From assembly GCA_052387815.1 (NCBI GenBank), contig JBQTIU010000103.1, positions 1 through 18,783 of the forward strand: a stretch of 18,783 bases of DNA. The letters run 5' to 3'. The notes under the pieces were generated by a model. That model was not told where the DNA came from and ran no database searches. It saw only the letters and a list, made by a program, of their open reading frames with translations. Each line of letters begins with the position of its first letter. Position 1 is the first letter of the stretch. Shown one piece after another: positions 1 through 5,833 of the stretch. The position numbers were made by a program, and so were the translations under genes. This DNA comes from JBQTIU01 sp052387815 (lineage in GTDB: Bacteria > Pseudomonadota > Alphaproteobacteria > CACIAM-22H2).

Positions 1-1227
1 GTCCGCGTCGGCCTTCGCGACCTCCTCGGGCGGCCGCAGGTTCCTGAAGGCGGCGAGCAGCAGCAGGTCGTAGACGATCTTGATGATCCCGCCCGCCACC
101 AAGGGCCAGCCGAAGACCGACAGCGACATCAGCCAGCCGGCCAGCACCGGGCTCGACGCCGAGGCCAGCGAGCGGGGAACGCTGGTGAGGCTGGCGGCCG
201 CCGGCCGCTCGGCCGGGGTGACGACCGCCATGACGTAGGAGGTGCGGGTTGGCACGTCCATCTGCGAGAGGAAGGCGCGGACCAGCAGGAGGACGATCGC
301 CGGCCACAGGCTGGGCATGAAGGGGATGAGCACCATGCACACATTGGCCGGCAGGTGCGTGAACACCATGGTGTTGACGAGGCCGAAGCGCCGCGCGATC
401 GGCACCGCGGCGAGGAACGAGGCGGCGGTCAGCACGCCCGACCAGAAGAAGATCCGCGACGTGGCGGCGAGCGACAGGTCGAAGCGATCGAGGAGCCACA
501 ACGCCAGCAGCGACTGGACGAAGAATCCGCCGCCGAAGGCGTCGAGCGAGAACAAGGCGGTGAGCTTAAAGACGACGGCGCGCGAGGCCCCGAGCTTCTG
601 CGGCCGTCCGGCCGCGCGCTCATTGGGGATCGAAAGGCGCCGATAGATGAAGAAGGCCGCGAGCCCGAGGAAGGCATAGGCGAACAGCATGGCCCGCATG
701 ACGACGACGTCCTCGAAGGCGATCAGCGCCGCGAGGTAGTCGGGAAGGCCGGCGCCAAGGGCGCCCAGCGCGCCCACCAGCGCGCCCGTCAGGCTGTAGC
801 GGGCGAAGATGGCGGTGCGGTTGCGGTCGGCGACGGTCTGCGCCAGCAGCGCCTGCTCCAAGGGCAGGAACACGCCGACATCGCCCGAAGACAGATTGAC
901 GGTGCCGAAGAAGCCGACCAGCAGCAGCGGCCAGAAATCGCGCACCGACGGCAAGGCGAGTCCGGTGGCGATCATCAGCCCCGTCGCCGCCATCAGCAGG
1001 ACGCGACGGGCGAAGCGGTGCCCGAGCAGCCCGACGGCGAGCGTGAGCGCCGCCGCCCCGACCAGCGCCGTCGACGTCAGCACGCCGACCTGGAACGGGT
1101 CGTAGCCCAGGCGCAGCAGGTAGACCGGCAACAGGATGCTCATATAGCCGTCGCCGAAGGCCCGCAACGCCTTGACCCACAGCAACAGGCCGGCATCCCG
1201 GCTCGTTCCCTCCGGCAACCAGCGCAT
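1..1227 (-). CDS. MFS transporter (3' end beyond window)
   Basis: Reading from an ATG at 1227 toward the left edge gives 409 codons without a stop, beginning MRWLPEGTSRDAGLL; the C-terminus lies outside the window. The protein is strongly hydrophobic, with about ten to twelve membrane-spanning stretches and short basic loops such as GHRFARR after the early helices (around residues 69-75), as expected of the major facilitator superfamily. A hydrophilic central loop (RRLSIPNERAAGRPQKLGASR) separates two six-helix halves. It should be an inner-membrane secondary transporter; the substrate cannot be read from the sequence. A GAGG lies directly before the ATG and a GGGGGA a little further upstream, so the ribosome site is not ideal. 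It is divergent from the RidA/dehydrogenase/amidohydrolase genes, which makes it a candidate permease or exporter for that pathway (inference). Confidence 0.85.
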   Translation of the reverse strand, partial: MRWLPEGTSRDAGLLLWVKALRAFGDGYMSILLPVYLLRLGYDPFQVGVLTSTALVGAAALTLAVGLLGHRFARRVLLMAATGLMIATGLALPSVRDFWPLLLVGFFGTVNLSSGDVGVFLPLEQALLAQTVADRNRTAIFARYSLTGALVGALGALGAGLPDYLAALIAFEDVVVMRAMLFAYAFLGLAAFFIYRRLSIPNERAAGRPQKLGASRAVVFKLTALFSLDAFGGGFFVQSLLALWLLDRFDLSLAATSRIFFWSGVLTAASFLAAVPIARRFGLVNTMVFTHLPANVCMVLIPFMPSLWPAIVLLLVRAFLSQMDVPTRTSYVMAVVTPAERPAAASLTSVPRSLASASSPVLAGWLMSLSVFGWPLVAGGIIKIVYDLLLLAAFRNLRPPEEVAKADAD

Positions 1228-1293
1228 CCTCAAACATCCCCCATCGCCAGGGGCGGAAAGATACAGATTGGGAGCCGGTCGGGACAGCCGGGT

Positions 1294-1321
1294 TTGCGCG
1301 ACGCTCGCCGCCGGCTATCAT
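1294..1321 (+). promoter_or_regulatory. Candidate sigma-70 promoter for the ridA-type operon
   Basis: TTGCGC (1294-1299), a 16-nt spacer, and TATCAT (1316-1321, five of six matches to TATAAT) lie in the divergent intergenic region and point toward the RidA-family gene. This would leave a 5' untranslated region of about 65 nt. The -35 match is only moderate. Confidence 0.4.
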
Positions 1322-1392
1322 CCGGCCTTCGCTTCGCCTCGGGGCCGCCGGTCGGGCGGGCCTTCGGCATCCTTTTAGGGAGATCAGGGGAC

Positions 1393-1740
1393 ATGGCGAT
1401 CAAACGAATCGGGGTCGGCCCGCGCCTCGCCGCGGCTGTCGTCCATGGCAACACGGTCTATGTCGCGGGACAGGTCGCCGACGACACCTCGGTCGGCGCA
1501 CGCGGTCAGACCGAGCAGATCCTGGCCAAGATCGACAAGCTCCTCGCCGAGGCGGGGACCGACAAGACGAAGATCGTTTCGGCGAATGTGTGGCTTTCCG
1601 ACATGTCGACGTTCAACGAGATGAACGCCGCGTGGGATGCCTGGGTCGCGCCCGGCCAGGCGCCGGCGCGTGCGACGGTGGAAAGCCGTCTTGCCAGCCT
1701 CCAGTACAGGGTGGAGATCATGGTGCAGGCGGCCTTGTGA
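1393..1740 (+). CDS. RidA/YjgF/YER057c/UK114 family protein
   Basis: This 115-residue protein has the usual length and pattern of the RidA family: an N-terminal strand region with HGNTVYVAGQVADD (about 18-31), a helix with QTEQILAKIDKLLAEAG (39-55), then the strand VSANVWLSDM and a C-terminal PARATVESRLAS. The Arg in the PARAT motif corresponds to the conserved Arg that binds the substrate carboxylate in deaminating members. RidA proteins hydrolyse reactive enamine/imine intermediates to keto acids and ammonia; several subgroups are pathway-specific. Purine-rich AGGGAG and AGGGG sequences lie just upstream of the ATG. It is the first gene of a plus-strand set with a D-2-hydroxyacid dehydrogenase and an M20 amidohydrolase, so a role in processing an imine or carbamate intermediate there is plausible but inferred. 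Confidence 0.9.
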   Translation: MAIKRIGVGPRLAAAVVHGNTVYVAGQVADDTSVGARGQTEQILAKIDKLLAEAGTDKTKIVSANVWLSDMSTFNEMNAAWDAWVAPGQAPARATVESRLASLQYRVEIMVQAAL

Positions 1741-1754
1741 GCCCCGAGGGGCTC
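1739..1754 (+). other. Small inverted repeat overlapping the ridA-type stop codon
   Basis: GAGCCC, a CGAG loop, and GGGCTC form a 6-bp GC-rich stem that includes the last two bases of the stop codon. No T-run follows, so it is at best a weak terminator or an mRNA-stability hairpin between the first and second genes. Confidence 0.25.
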
Positions 1755-1823
1755 TCGCCCGTGTGAGCCGGCGGTCTTGCCGCGGCGCCCGGACGCCAAC
1801 CCCTCGGCTCGTGCCGTGCCGCC

Positions 1824-2852
1824 ATGACCAGGGTCCTGATCCCCCACGATTTCGATTTCAGGAAATATCATCCGGGCCGCGGGGCGCTGCCCTACGAGGC
1901 GACGGGCGAAAAATTGCGCGACGAAATCAGGCGCCGCGCGCCCGGCCTCGAGGTCGATTGGGCGCGCAGCGAGGTCGAGACCTTGTCGGCCATCGAGGAT
2001 GCGGATGTTCTCGTCGCCTATGGCGTGCGCGCGGCGATGCTCGATCGCGGCCGCCACTTGCGCTGGATCCAGGCAGGCAGCGCCGGGATCGACCATTTCT
2101 TCAAGCTGTCGGACATCGCTCCGGAGGGCCTGCGGCGAAGGAACATCATGCTGACCAACGCCGCGGGCGTGACCCGCCTCGTCATCGGCGAACAGGTGCT
2201 CGCCTGCATCCTGATGTTCGTGCGCGGGATGCCGCAGGCCATCCGCCAGCAGGCGCGGCATCACTGGGAGATCTTTTGTGCCGACGAACTCGCGGGCAAG
2301 ACCGTCGGCATCGTCGGCTTGGGCGAAATCGGCGGCCGGGTCGCCGAGCTGTGCAAATGCTTCGGCACCTACGTCGTCGCGACCAAGCGCAATCCCGACT
2401 CGTATTGCGGCCCCGCCGACGAGGTCCTGCCAGCGGGCGAGCTGCCCTCGCTCCTGCGCCGGTCGGATTTTGTGGTCATCGCCTGCCTGCTCACCGAGCA
2501 GACGCGGGGCCTGATCAACGCCCGCACCCTGGCCCTCATGAAGGCTTCCGCCTACCTCATCAATGTCGGCCGCGGCGAGGTGGTCGACGAAGCGGCGCTT
2601 ATCGAGGCGCTCAAGGCGGGTCGCATCGCCGGCGCCGCCCTCGACACCTTCGGCCCGCAAGTTGGGCGGGGCGGCATCGGCGACCTCGAGGCGCTGTCGC
2701 CGGACAGCGAGCTGTGGAGCCTCGACAACGTCATCATCACGCCCAATCACGCGTCAGGCACGCGGCGCATCTACGAACATCTGGCGGAGCTTTTCGTTCG
2801 TAACCTCATGCTCGTCGAGGCGGGCCACGAGCCCCCGGGGCGCATCGTCTGA
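1824..2852 (+). CDS. D-isomer-specific 2-hydroxyacid dehydrogenase, atypical active-site region
   Basis: This 342-residue protein belongs to the NAD(P)-dependent D-2-hydroxyacid dehydrogenase family, whose members interconvert 2-keto acids and D-2-hydroxy acids in the cytoplasm. The Rossmann nucleotide-binding glycines are in VGLGEIGG (about 164-171). The catalytic/substrate Arg is R250 in NVGRGEVVDE. The following region is unusual: after AALDTF the usual short link to the catalytic Glu is replaced by about ten extra residues (GPQVGRGGIGD), with E289 in LEALSPDSELW a likely equivalent of the Glu in the common EEPL motif. The usual TPHxAG is TPNHASG (306-312), so His is one residue later than normal. 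The gene starts 83 nt after the RidA gene without a clear Shine-Dalgarno sequence and ends 23 nt before the amidohydrolase, suggesting co-transcription. Substrate unknown. Confidence 0.88.
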   Translation: MTRVLIPHDFDFRKYHPGRGALPYEATGEKLRDEIRRRAPGLEVDWARSEVETLSAIEDADVLVAYGVRAAMLDRGRHLRWIQAGSAGIDHFFKLSDIAPEGLRRRNIMLTNAAGVTRLVIGEQVLACILMFVRGMPQAIRQQARHHWEIFCADELAGKTVGIVGLGEIGGRVAELCKCFGTYVVATKRNPDSYCGPADEVLPAGELPSLLRRSDFVVIACLLTEQTRGLINARTLALMKASAYLINVGRGEVVDEAALIEALKAGRIAGAALDTFGPQVGRGGIGDLEALSPDSELWSLDNVIITPNHASGTRRIYEHLAELFVRNLMLVEAGHEPPGRIV

Positions 2853-2875
2853 AGCAGTCAAGGGCGGGAGGAGCG

Positions 2876-4105
2876 ATGGCACGGATCAACGCCCAACGCC
2901 TGCTGGCGGACTTGAGGGCGCTCGCCTCCTTCGGGCGGGTCGGCAGCGGTGTCGATCGCATCGCGCTCTCGGCGGCCGACATCGAGGCCAGGCGCTGGCT
3001 CGCCGGGCGCATGGCGGAGGCGGGCCTCGAGGCGCTGTTCGACGGGGTGGGCAACGTCTACGGCCGCGACGCCCAAGCCGAGACGACGATCCTCATCGGC
3101 TCGCACACCGATTCGGTGCCCAAGGGCGGCTGGCTCGACGGCGCGCTCGGCGTGATCTACGGCCTCGAGGTCGCCCGCGCGCTGGCCGAGGCCGAACCGG
3201 AGCGCCGGCGCGGGGTCGATGTCATCTCCTTCGAGGACGAGGAAGGCGCCTACCTGCCCCTGCTCGGCAGCCTGTCGTTGTGCGGCGAGGTCGGCGATGC
3301 GGCGATCGCGGCAGCCCGCAGCCAGGCCGGCCGGCGGTTGGCCGATGCGCTCGCCGCGGCCGGACTTGCCGGCGCGGCGCGGGCGAGACTCGAGCGCTCG
3401 CGCCACTGCGCCTACCTCGAGGCGCATATCGAGCAGGGACCGCTCCTTGAAGCCAAGGGCGCGCGCATTGGCGTGGTCAGCGGCATCGTCGGCATCCGGC
3501 GCTTCGCGGTCGCCTTCGCCGGCCAGGCGGACCACGCCGGCACCACGCCGATGGCCATGCGCAAGGACGCGGGCGCGGCCCTCATCGGGTTCGCGGCCCG
3601 CCTGCTCGCCGGCTTCGAGCGCGCGGCGGGAGCGAACTCGGTCTGGAACCTCGGCAACGCCACCTTGGCGCCCGGCGCCGCCAACGTCGTCCCCGCCGCC
3701 GCCCGGCTGCTGGTCGAGTTCCGCGACGTCGCGAGCGAGGCCCTCGAGCGCTTCGAGCGCGTCCTCTTGGAGCTGGTCGCCGCGGCGGACGGCACCAAGG
3801 GGGTGAGCTGCACGGCCGAGCGCCTGGCGGCGATCGCGCCGGCGCAAATGGATGGCGATCTCATGCGGGCCGTCCGCGACGGCGCGCAAAGGCGCGGCGT
3901 CGCGCCCGTCGAGATGCCGAGCGGGGCGGGCCACGACGCGATGGTGATGGCGCGCCACTTGCCGACGGCCATGATGTTCATCCCCTCGATCGGCGGCCGC
4001 AGCCACGATACCGCCGAGGATACCGCCGAGGCCGACATCGTGCTGGGCGCCGAGGTCTTCCTGGCCGCGGTCGAGAGCGCGCTCGAGCGCATCGGCGGGA
4101 CTTGA
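2876..4105 (+). CDS. M20 family amidohydrolase (N-carbamoyl-L-amino acid hydrolase / allantoate amidohydrolase type)
   Basis: This 409-residue zinc hydrolase matches the hydantoinase/carbamoylase branch of peptidase family M20, which cleaves N-carbamoyl amino acids, allantoate or ureidoglycine-type compounds and releases ammonia and CO2. Metal-binding motifs are visible in order: SHTDS (H77), WLDGALG (D88), EDEEG (E122/E123), EAHIEQGP (H184) and GRSHDTAE (H377). The dimerisation/lid domain contains VGIRRFAVAFAGQADHAGTTPM (about 205-226), and PSGAGHDA (about 348-355) is also typical. A strong GGAGG lies 5-9 nt before the ATG. It is the last gene of the set with RidA and the 2-hydroxyacid dehydrogenase. 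Sequence alone does not separate carbamoylase from allantoate amidohydrolase activity. Confidence 0.9.
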   Translation: MARINAQRLLADLRALASFGRVGSGVDRIALSAADIEARRWLAGRMAEAGLEALFDGVGNVYGRDAQAETTILIGSHTDSVPKGGWLDGALGVIYGLEVARALAEAEPERRRGVDVISFEDEEGAYLPLLGSLSLCGEVGDAAIAAARSQAGRRLADALAAAGLAGAARARLERSRHCAYLEAHIEQGPLLEAKGARIGVVSGIVGIRRFAVAFAGQADHAGTTPMAMRKDAGAALIGFAARLLAGFERAAGANSVWNLGNATLAPGAANVVPAAARLLVEFRDVASEALERFERVLLELVAAADGTKGVSCTAERLAAIAPAQMDGDLMRAVRDGAQRRGVAPVEMPSGAGHDAMVMARHLPTAMMFIPSIGGRSHDTAEDTAEADIVLGAEVFLAAVESALERIGGT

Positions 4106-4144
4106 GGGGTGCCACCGGTCAAGCCGTCGCGGCCTGCTCGGTCG

Positions 4145-4167
4145 GATCGCCGGCCAAGCCGGCGGTC
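4145..4167. terminator. Hairpin between convergent genes, possible terminator
   Basis: GATCGCCGGC, a CAA loop and GCCGGCGGTC form a 10-bp stem with one G-T wobble pair, in the 94-bp gap between the amidohydrolase and the convergent 64-aa gene. There is no T-run on either strand, so a terminator role is inferred from position only. Confidence 0.35.
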
Positions 4168-4199
4168 AGGTTCCGACGACGACGAATCGGGCGGCGCGA

Positions 4200-4394
4200 T
4201 CAACGCGTTTTGCGCAACTGGAACGGCAGGGACGCCATCTTCGCTTCGGGTGCCAACTTGTCGTCGCGTGCGTTTTCGCGTGCGATCCGTTCATAATCGG
4301 CAACGCTCGGCCGCCCGCCCAGCACCCCGAAGCTGATCGGATACGACGCGAGCCGCTTCCCGTGCTCGTCGAAGACGTCCACGACGAAAGACAT
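4200..4394 (-). CDS. Small conserved-looking hypothetical protein, 64 aa
   Basis: The product begins MSFVVDVFDEHGKRLASYPI and ends LPFQLRKTR. It is soluble and charged, with no signal peptide or membrane segment. The frame stays open upstream to an alternative start at 4610, but the ATG at 4394 is preferred: AAGGGAAG sits 6-13 nt before it, and the upstream extension has low-complexity composition and overlaps the divergent secreted-protein gene. I do not recognise a family. The region PSVADYERIARENARDDKLAPEA may be helical. The gene is convergent with the amidohydrolase and divergent from the small secreted protein at 4477. Confidence 0.6.
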   Translation of the reverse strand: MSFVVDVFDEHGKRLASYPISFGVLGGRPSVADYERIARENARDDKLAPEAKMASLPFQLRKTR

Positions 4395-4476
4395 CGCGGC
4401 TTCCCTTGCGTTCTGATCTGTACGCAACAGCCGTTTGTCGTACCATGAATCGCAAGGGGGTAGAGGGAGTCCCGCC
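4395..4476. promoter_or_regulatory. Divergent intergenic region with an inverted repeat
   Basis: This 82-bp gap separates two divergent small genes and should carry both promoters, but no convincing -35/-10 pair is seen. CCCTTGCG (4403-4410) and CGCAAGGG (4451-4458) are inverted copies 40 bp apart. Each copy contributes purine-rich, ribosome-site-like sequence in front of one of the two genes, so the repeat may simply be two Shine-Dalgarno-like sites facing outward. Confidence 0.3.
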
Positions 4477-4719
4477 GTGAAAGCCATCGCCGCTGCTGTG
4501 CTCACGGTCGCGTTGAGCGCGGGCGTCGGCGACGCGCAGAACTGCCAATTCGTCGGCTCGCAAATGTTCTGCGATACCGGTCTCAGCACGCGACGGATCG
4601 GGCCGAACACGTTTTATTCGGACGGCACGTCATCGACGCGGATCGGACCCACCACGTATTGCAACGACGGCCGCGTCCGCTCGCGGATCGGGAACCAGGT
4701 GTTCGGCAATTGCTCGTGA
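4477..4719 (+). CDS. Small secreted Cys-containing repeat protein, 80 aa
   Basis: The preferred start is GTG at 4477, preceded by AGAGGGAG; an in-frame TTG at 4435 would add 14 residues that spoil the signal peptide. MKAIAAAVLTVALSAGVGDAQ is a classic Sec signal peptide with likely cleavage near GDA-Q. The mature part of about 60 residues has four Cys (NCQF, MFCD, TYCN, GNCS) and imperfect repeats of the form RIGPxT-xY-xDG (RRIGPNTFYSDG, TRIGPTTYCNDG, SRIGNQVFGNC), suggesting a small disulphide-bonded beta-rich periplasmic or secreted protein. The function is unknown. It is divergent from the 64-aa gene and convergent with the HigA antitoxin gene. Confidence 0.7.
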   Translation: MKAIAAAVLTVALSAGVGDAQNCQFVGSQMFCDTGLSTRRIGPNTFYSDGTSSTRIGPTTYCNDGRVRSRIGNQVFGNCS

Positions 4720-4808
4720 CAGCATCGACGGCGAACGCGGCCGGTTCGCCGCACGAAGCGGCGCAGCGACCGTCGTCGGGACAATCGCAGCGCAGGGCAA
4801 GGAATCGA

Positions 4809-5186
4809 TTACGCGGCCTTGCGATTCCGGCTTGGACGTATCAGGACCTCCGCCGAGATGCCGAGCTTCTCGTGGAGCCCGCGGATCATGTTGATGGACA
4901 GGCCCCGTCGCCGGTTCAGCACCTCGGCGACCCTGGTGCGGGTGCCGAGAATGCCCTCCAGGTCCTTGCGGGTGAGGCCCTGCTGTTCCATGCGGAACTT
5001 GATCGCCTCGATCGGATCGGGCGGGTCCATCGGGTCGTGCTCGCTCTCGTAGGCGTCCACCAGCGTCGCCAGGATGTCAAGACGGTCGCCCTCGGGCGTG
5101 CCGGCACGCGCGCCCCACAGGCGCGCGATCTCGGCCATGGCCGCCTCGTGATCCGCCTTGGTCCTTATGGGTTTAAGGTTTTTCAT
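4809..5186 (-). CDS. higA: HigA-type antitoxin, XRE/HTH domain
   Basis: This 125-residue protein matches the HigA (COG5499-like) antitoxins. Its N-terminal half is acidic and helical (TKADHEAAMAEIARLWGARA, then ILATLVDAYESEHDPMDPPDPIEAI), with a C-terminal helix-turn-helix: FRMEQQGLTRKDLEGILG (about 64-81) followed by the recognition-helix region TRTRVAEVLNRRRGLS. It should neutralise the HigB toxin and bind its own promoter. The start is ATG at 5186, with AAGGTGG a few bases upstream; this lies inside the end of the toxin gene, giving a 14-nt overlap and translational coupling. The palindrome at 5516-5532 is the likely operator. Confidence 0.9.
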   Translation of the reverse strand: MKNLKPIRTKADHEAAMAEIARLWGARAGTPEGDRLDILATLVDAYESEHDPMDPPDPIEAIKFRMEQQGLTRKDLEGILGTRTRVAEVLNRRRGLSINMIRGLHEKLGISAEVLIRPSRNRKAA

Positions 5187-5499
5187 GGTCCACCTTTCTC
5201 ACATCGATTCGGTCGTAGTCCTTGTGGGTGCCGATCCACTTGATCCAGACGATGCCCTTTTCGAGGTCCACCGACACCACCAGCCGATAGTCGTTGCCCT
5301 TGATGTTGAACACGATCCGCTCGGCCGACACGATGCTGGCCGACCTAAAGAGGAGCTTCACATCGGCCGCGCTGGTCCAGTTGGCCTTGCGCACCTCGTC
5401 GAACCAGGCCTCAAGGGCGGCCTTCAGCGCCGCCTGGTCCTTGTGGCCCGCTCGCGACTCGACGAACGCGCGGAGCGTGCGGCGGGCAATGATGCGCAT
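5173..5499 (-). CDS. higB: HigB-type mRNA interferase toxin
   Basis: This 108-residue protein has the HigB_toxin (RelE-like) pattern: SAADVKLLFRSASIV (about 44-58), the highly characteristic RIVFNIKGNDYRLVVSV (about 61-77) and the C-terminal IGTHKDYDRIDV (about 89-100). The family cleaves mRNA on the ribosome. It precedes and overlaps its antitoxin by 14 nt, the usual toxin-first HigBA order. The ATG at 5499 has no obvious Shine-Dalgarno sequence. A weak -10-like TAGCCT at 5511-5506 would put transcription start at or next to the ATG, so a leaderless message is possible (inference). The coding region looks intact. Confidence 0.9.
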   Translation of the reverse strand: MRIIARRTLRAFVESRAGHKDQAALKAALEAWFDEVRKANWTSAADVKLLFRSASIVSAERIVFNIKGNDYRLVVSVDLEKGIVWIKWIGTHKDYDRIDVRKVDHEKP

Positions 5500-5515
5500 G
5501 ACCCAAGGCTACCAT

Positions 5516-5532
5516 GCGCCCATTTTGGGCGC
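5516..5532 (-). promoter_or_regulatory. Palindromic operator candidate of higBA
   Basis: GCGCCCA, TTT, TGGGCGC is a perfect 7-bp inverted repeat with a 3-bp centre, 17 bp upstream of higB. It overlaps a -35-like TTGCGC (5534-5529) and fills the spacer toward TAGCCT (5511-5506), the position expected for repression by the HigA helix-turn-helix protein. The -10 match is weak (three of six). Confidence 0.55.
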
Positions 5533-5552
5533 AAGGTCGCAGGGCCGTCCCT

Positions 5553-5694
5553 TCAGGGGAATCGCATTTGGAATTTTTCCGCAGCTTTCGAATCAGAACG
5601 GTCACGGTGACAAAATAATCTTTCGTCCGCAGCTAACCGCTCGCAAGATTCGAATCCGACGCTCGGGAATAACGTCCAAATGCGATTCCCCTGA
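5553..5694. mobile_element. MITE-like element with perfect 20-bp terminal inverted repeats
   Basis: TCAGGGGAATCGCATTTGGA at 5553-5572 is repeated as its exact reverse complement at 5675-5694, bounding 142 bp. The interior is more AT-rich than the surroundings, has no convincing coding sequence, and contains two copies of CCGCAGCT plus small palindromes (GTCACGGTGAC at 5601-5611, GATTCGAATC at 5647-5656). This is the form of a miniature inverted-repeat element or the joined ends of an insertion sequence that lost its transposase. No clear target-site duplication is seen at the outer edges. It lies between the higBA promoter and the hairpin region in front of the NYN gene. A large RNA hairpin is an alternative. 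Confidence 0.6.
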
Positions 5695-5703
5695 TGTACG
5701 ATT

Positions 5704-5731
5704 TTGCTTGCATCGCCCGTCTCACTATGGG
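5704..5731 (+). promoter_or_regulatory. Weak promoter candidate ahead of hairpin region and NYN gene
   Basis: TTGCTT (5704-5709), a 16-nt spacer and TATGGG (5726-5731) form a weak sigma-70-like pair just inside unique sequence after the right terminal repeat. Both hexamers match at only three positions. If used, transcription would begin near 5738. Confidence 0.2.
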
Positions 5732-5812
5732 ACAGGTAGCTTGGAATACCAGTCGGCAGCGTGCTGTCGGCACTAAGGGCCGTGCGAGGCGAAAGCCCCG
5801 GCGGCCCTTTTT
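5731..5812 (+). ncRNA. Candidate structured RNA: three hairpins upstream of the NYN gene
   Basis: Three hairpins follow one another on the plus strand. The first pairs GACAGGTA (5731-5738) with TACCAGTC (5747-5754) with one A-A mismatch and an 8-nt loop. The second pairs GTGC (5761-5764) with GCAC (5770-5773) around TGTCG. The third is the terminator-like hairpin 5775-5812. There is no open reading frame of note. Such a short structured transcript ending in a terminator directly before a nuclease gene could be a small RNA, a leader/attenuator, or the RNA part of a toxin-antitoxin-like unit. It matches no RNA family I can name with confidence. Confidence 0.35.
5775..5812 (+). terminator. Intrinsic terminator or attenuator before the NYN gene
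   Basis: AAGGGCCG (5775-5782) pairs perfectly with CGGCCCTT (5802-5809). Inside it, CGAGGC and GCCCCG form a second stem with one mismatch, capped by a GAAA tetraloop (5791-5794), and TTTTT follows at 5808-5812. This is a strong rho-independent terminator shape on the plus strand, ending 21 bp before the GTG start of the NYN gene with no intact plus-strand gene upstream of it. Confidence 0.7.
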
Positions 5813-5833
5813 ATTTAGTTTGAGGTTCTTGCA

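Noticed and set aside
355..1392. Long plus-strand frame continuous with the RidA gene (461 aa)
   Set aside because: The upstream part is Arg/Glu/Gln-rich antisense of the MFS transporter; only the last 115 residues are the RidA domain.
4007..4030. Perfect 12-bp tandem duplication GATACCGCCGAG within the M20 hydrolase
   Set aside because: It encodes DTAEDTAE, but the family motif SHxxxExT fits across it without extra residues, so it is ordinary sequence and not an insertion.
4395..4610. N-terminal extension of the 64-aa minus-strand protein to 136 aa
   Set aside because: The extension overlaps the divergent secreted-protein gene, is low in complexity, and the internal ATG at 4394 has a good Shine-Dalgarno sequence.
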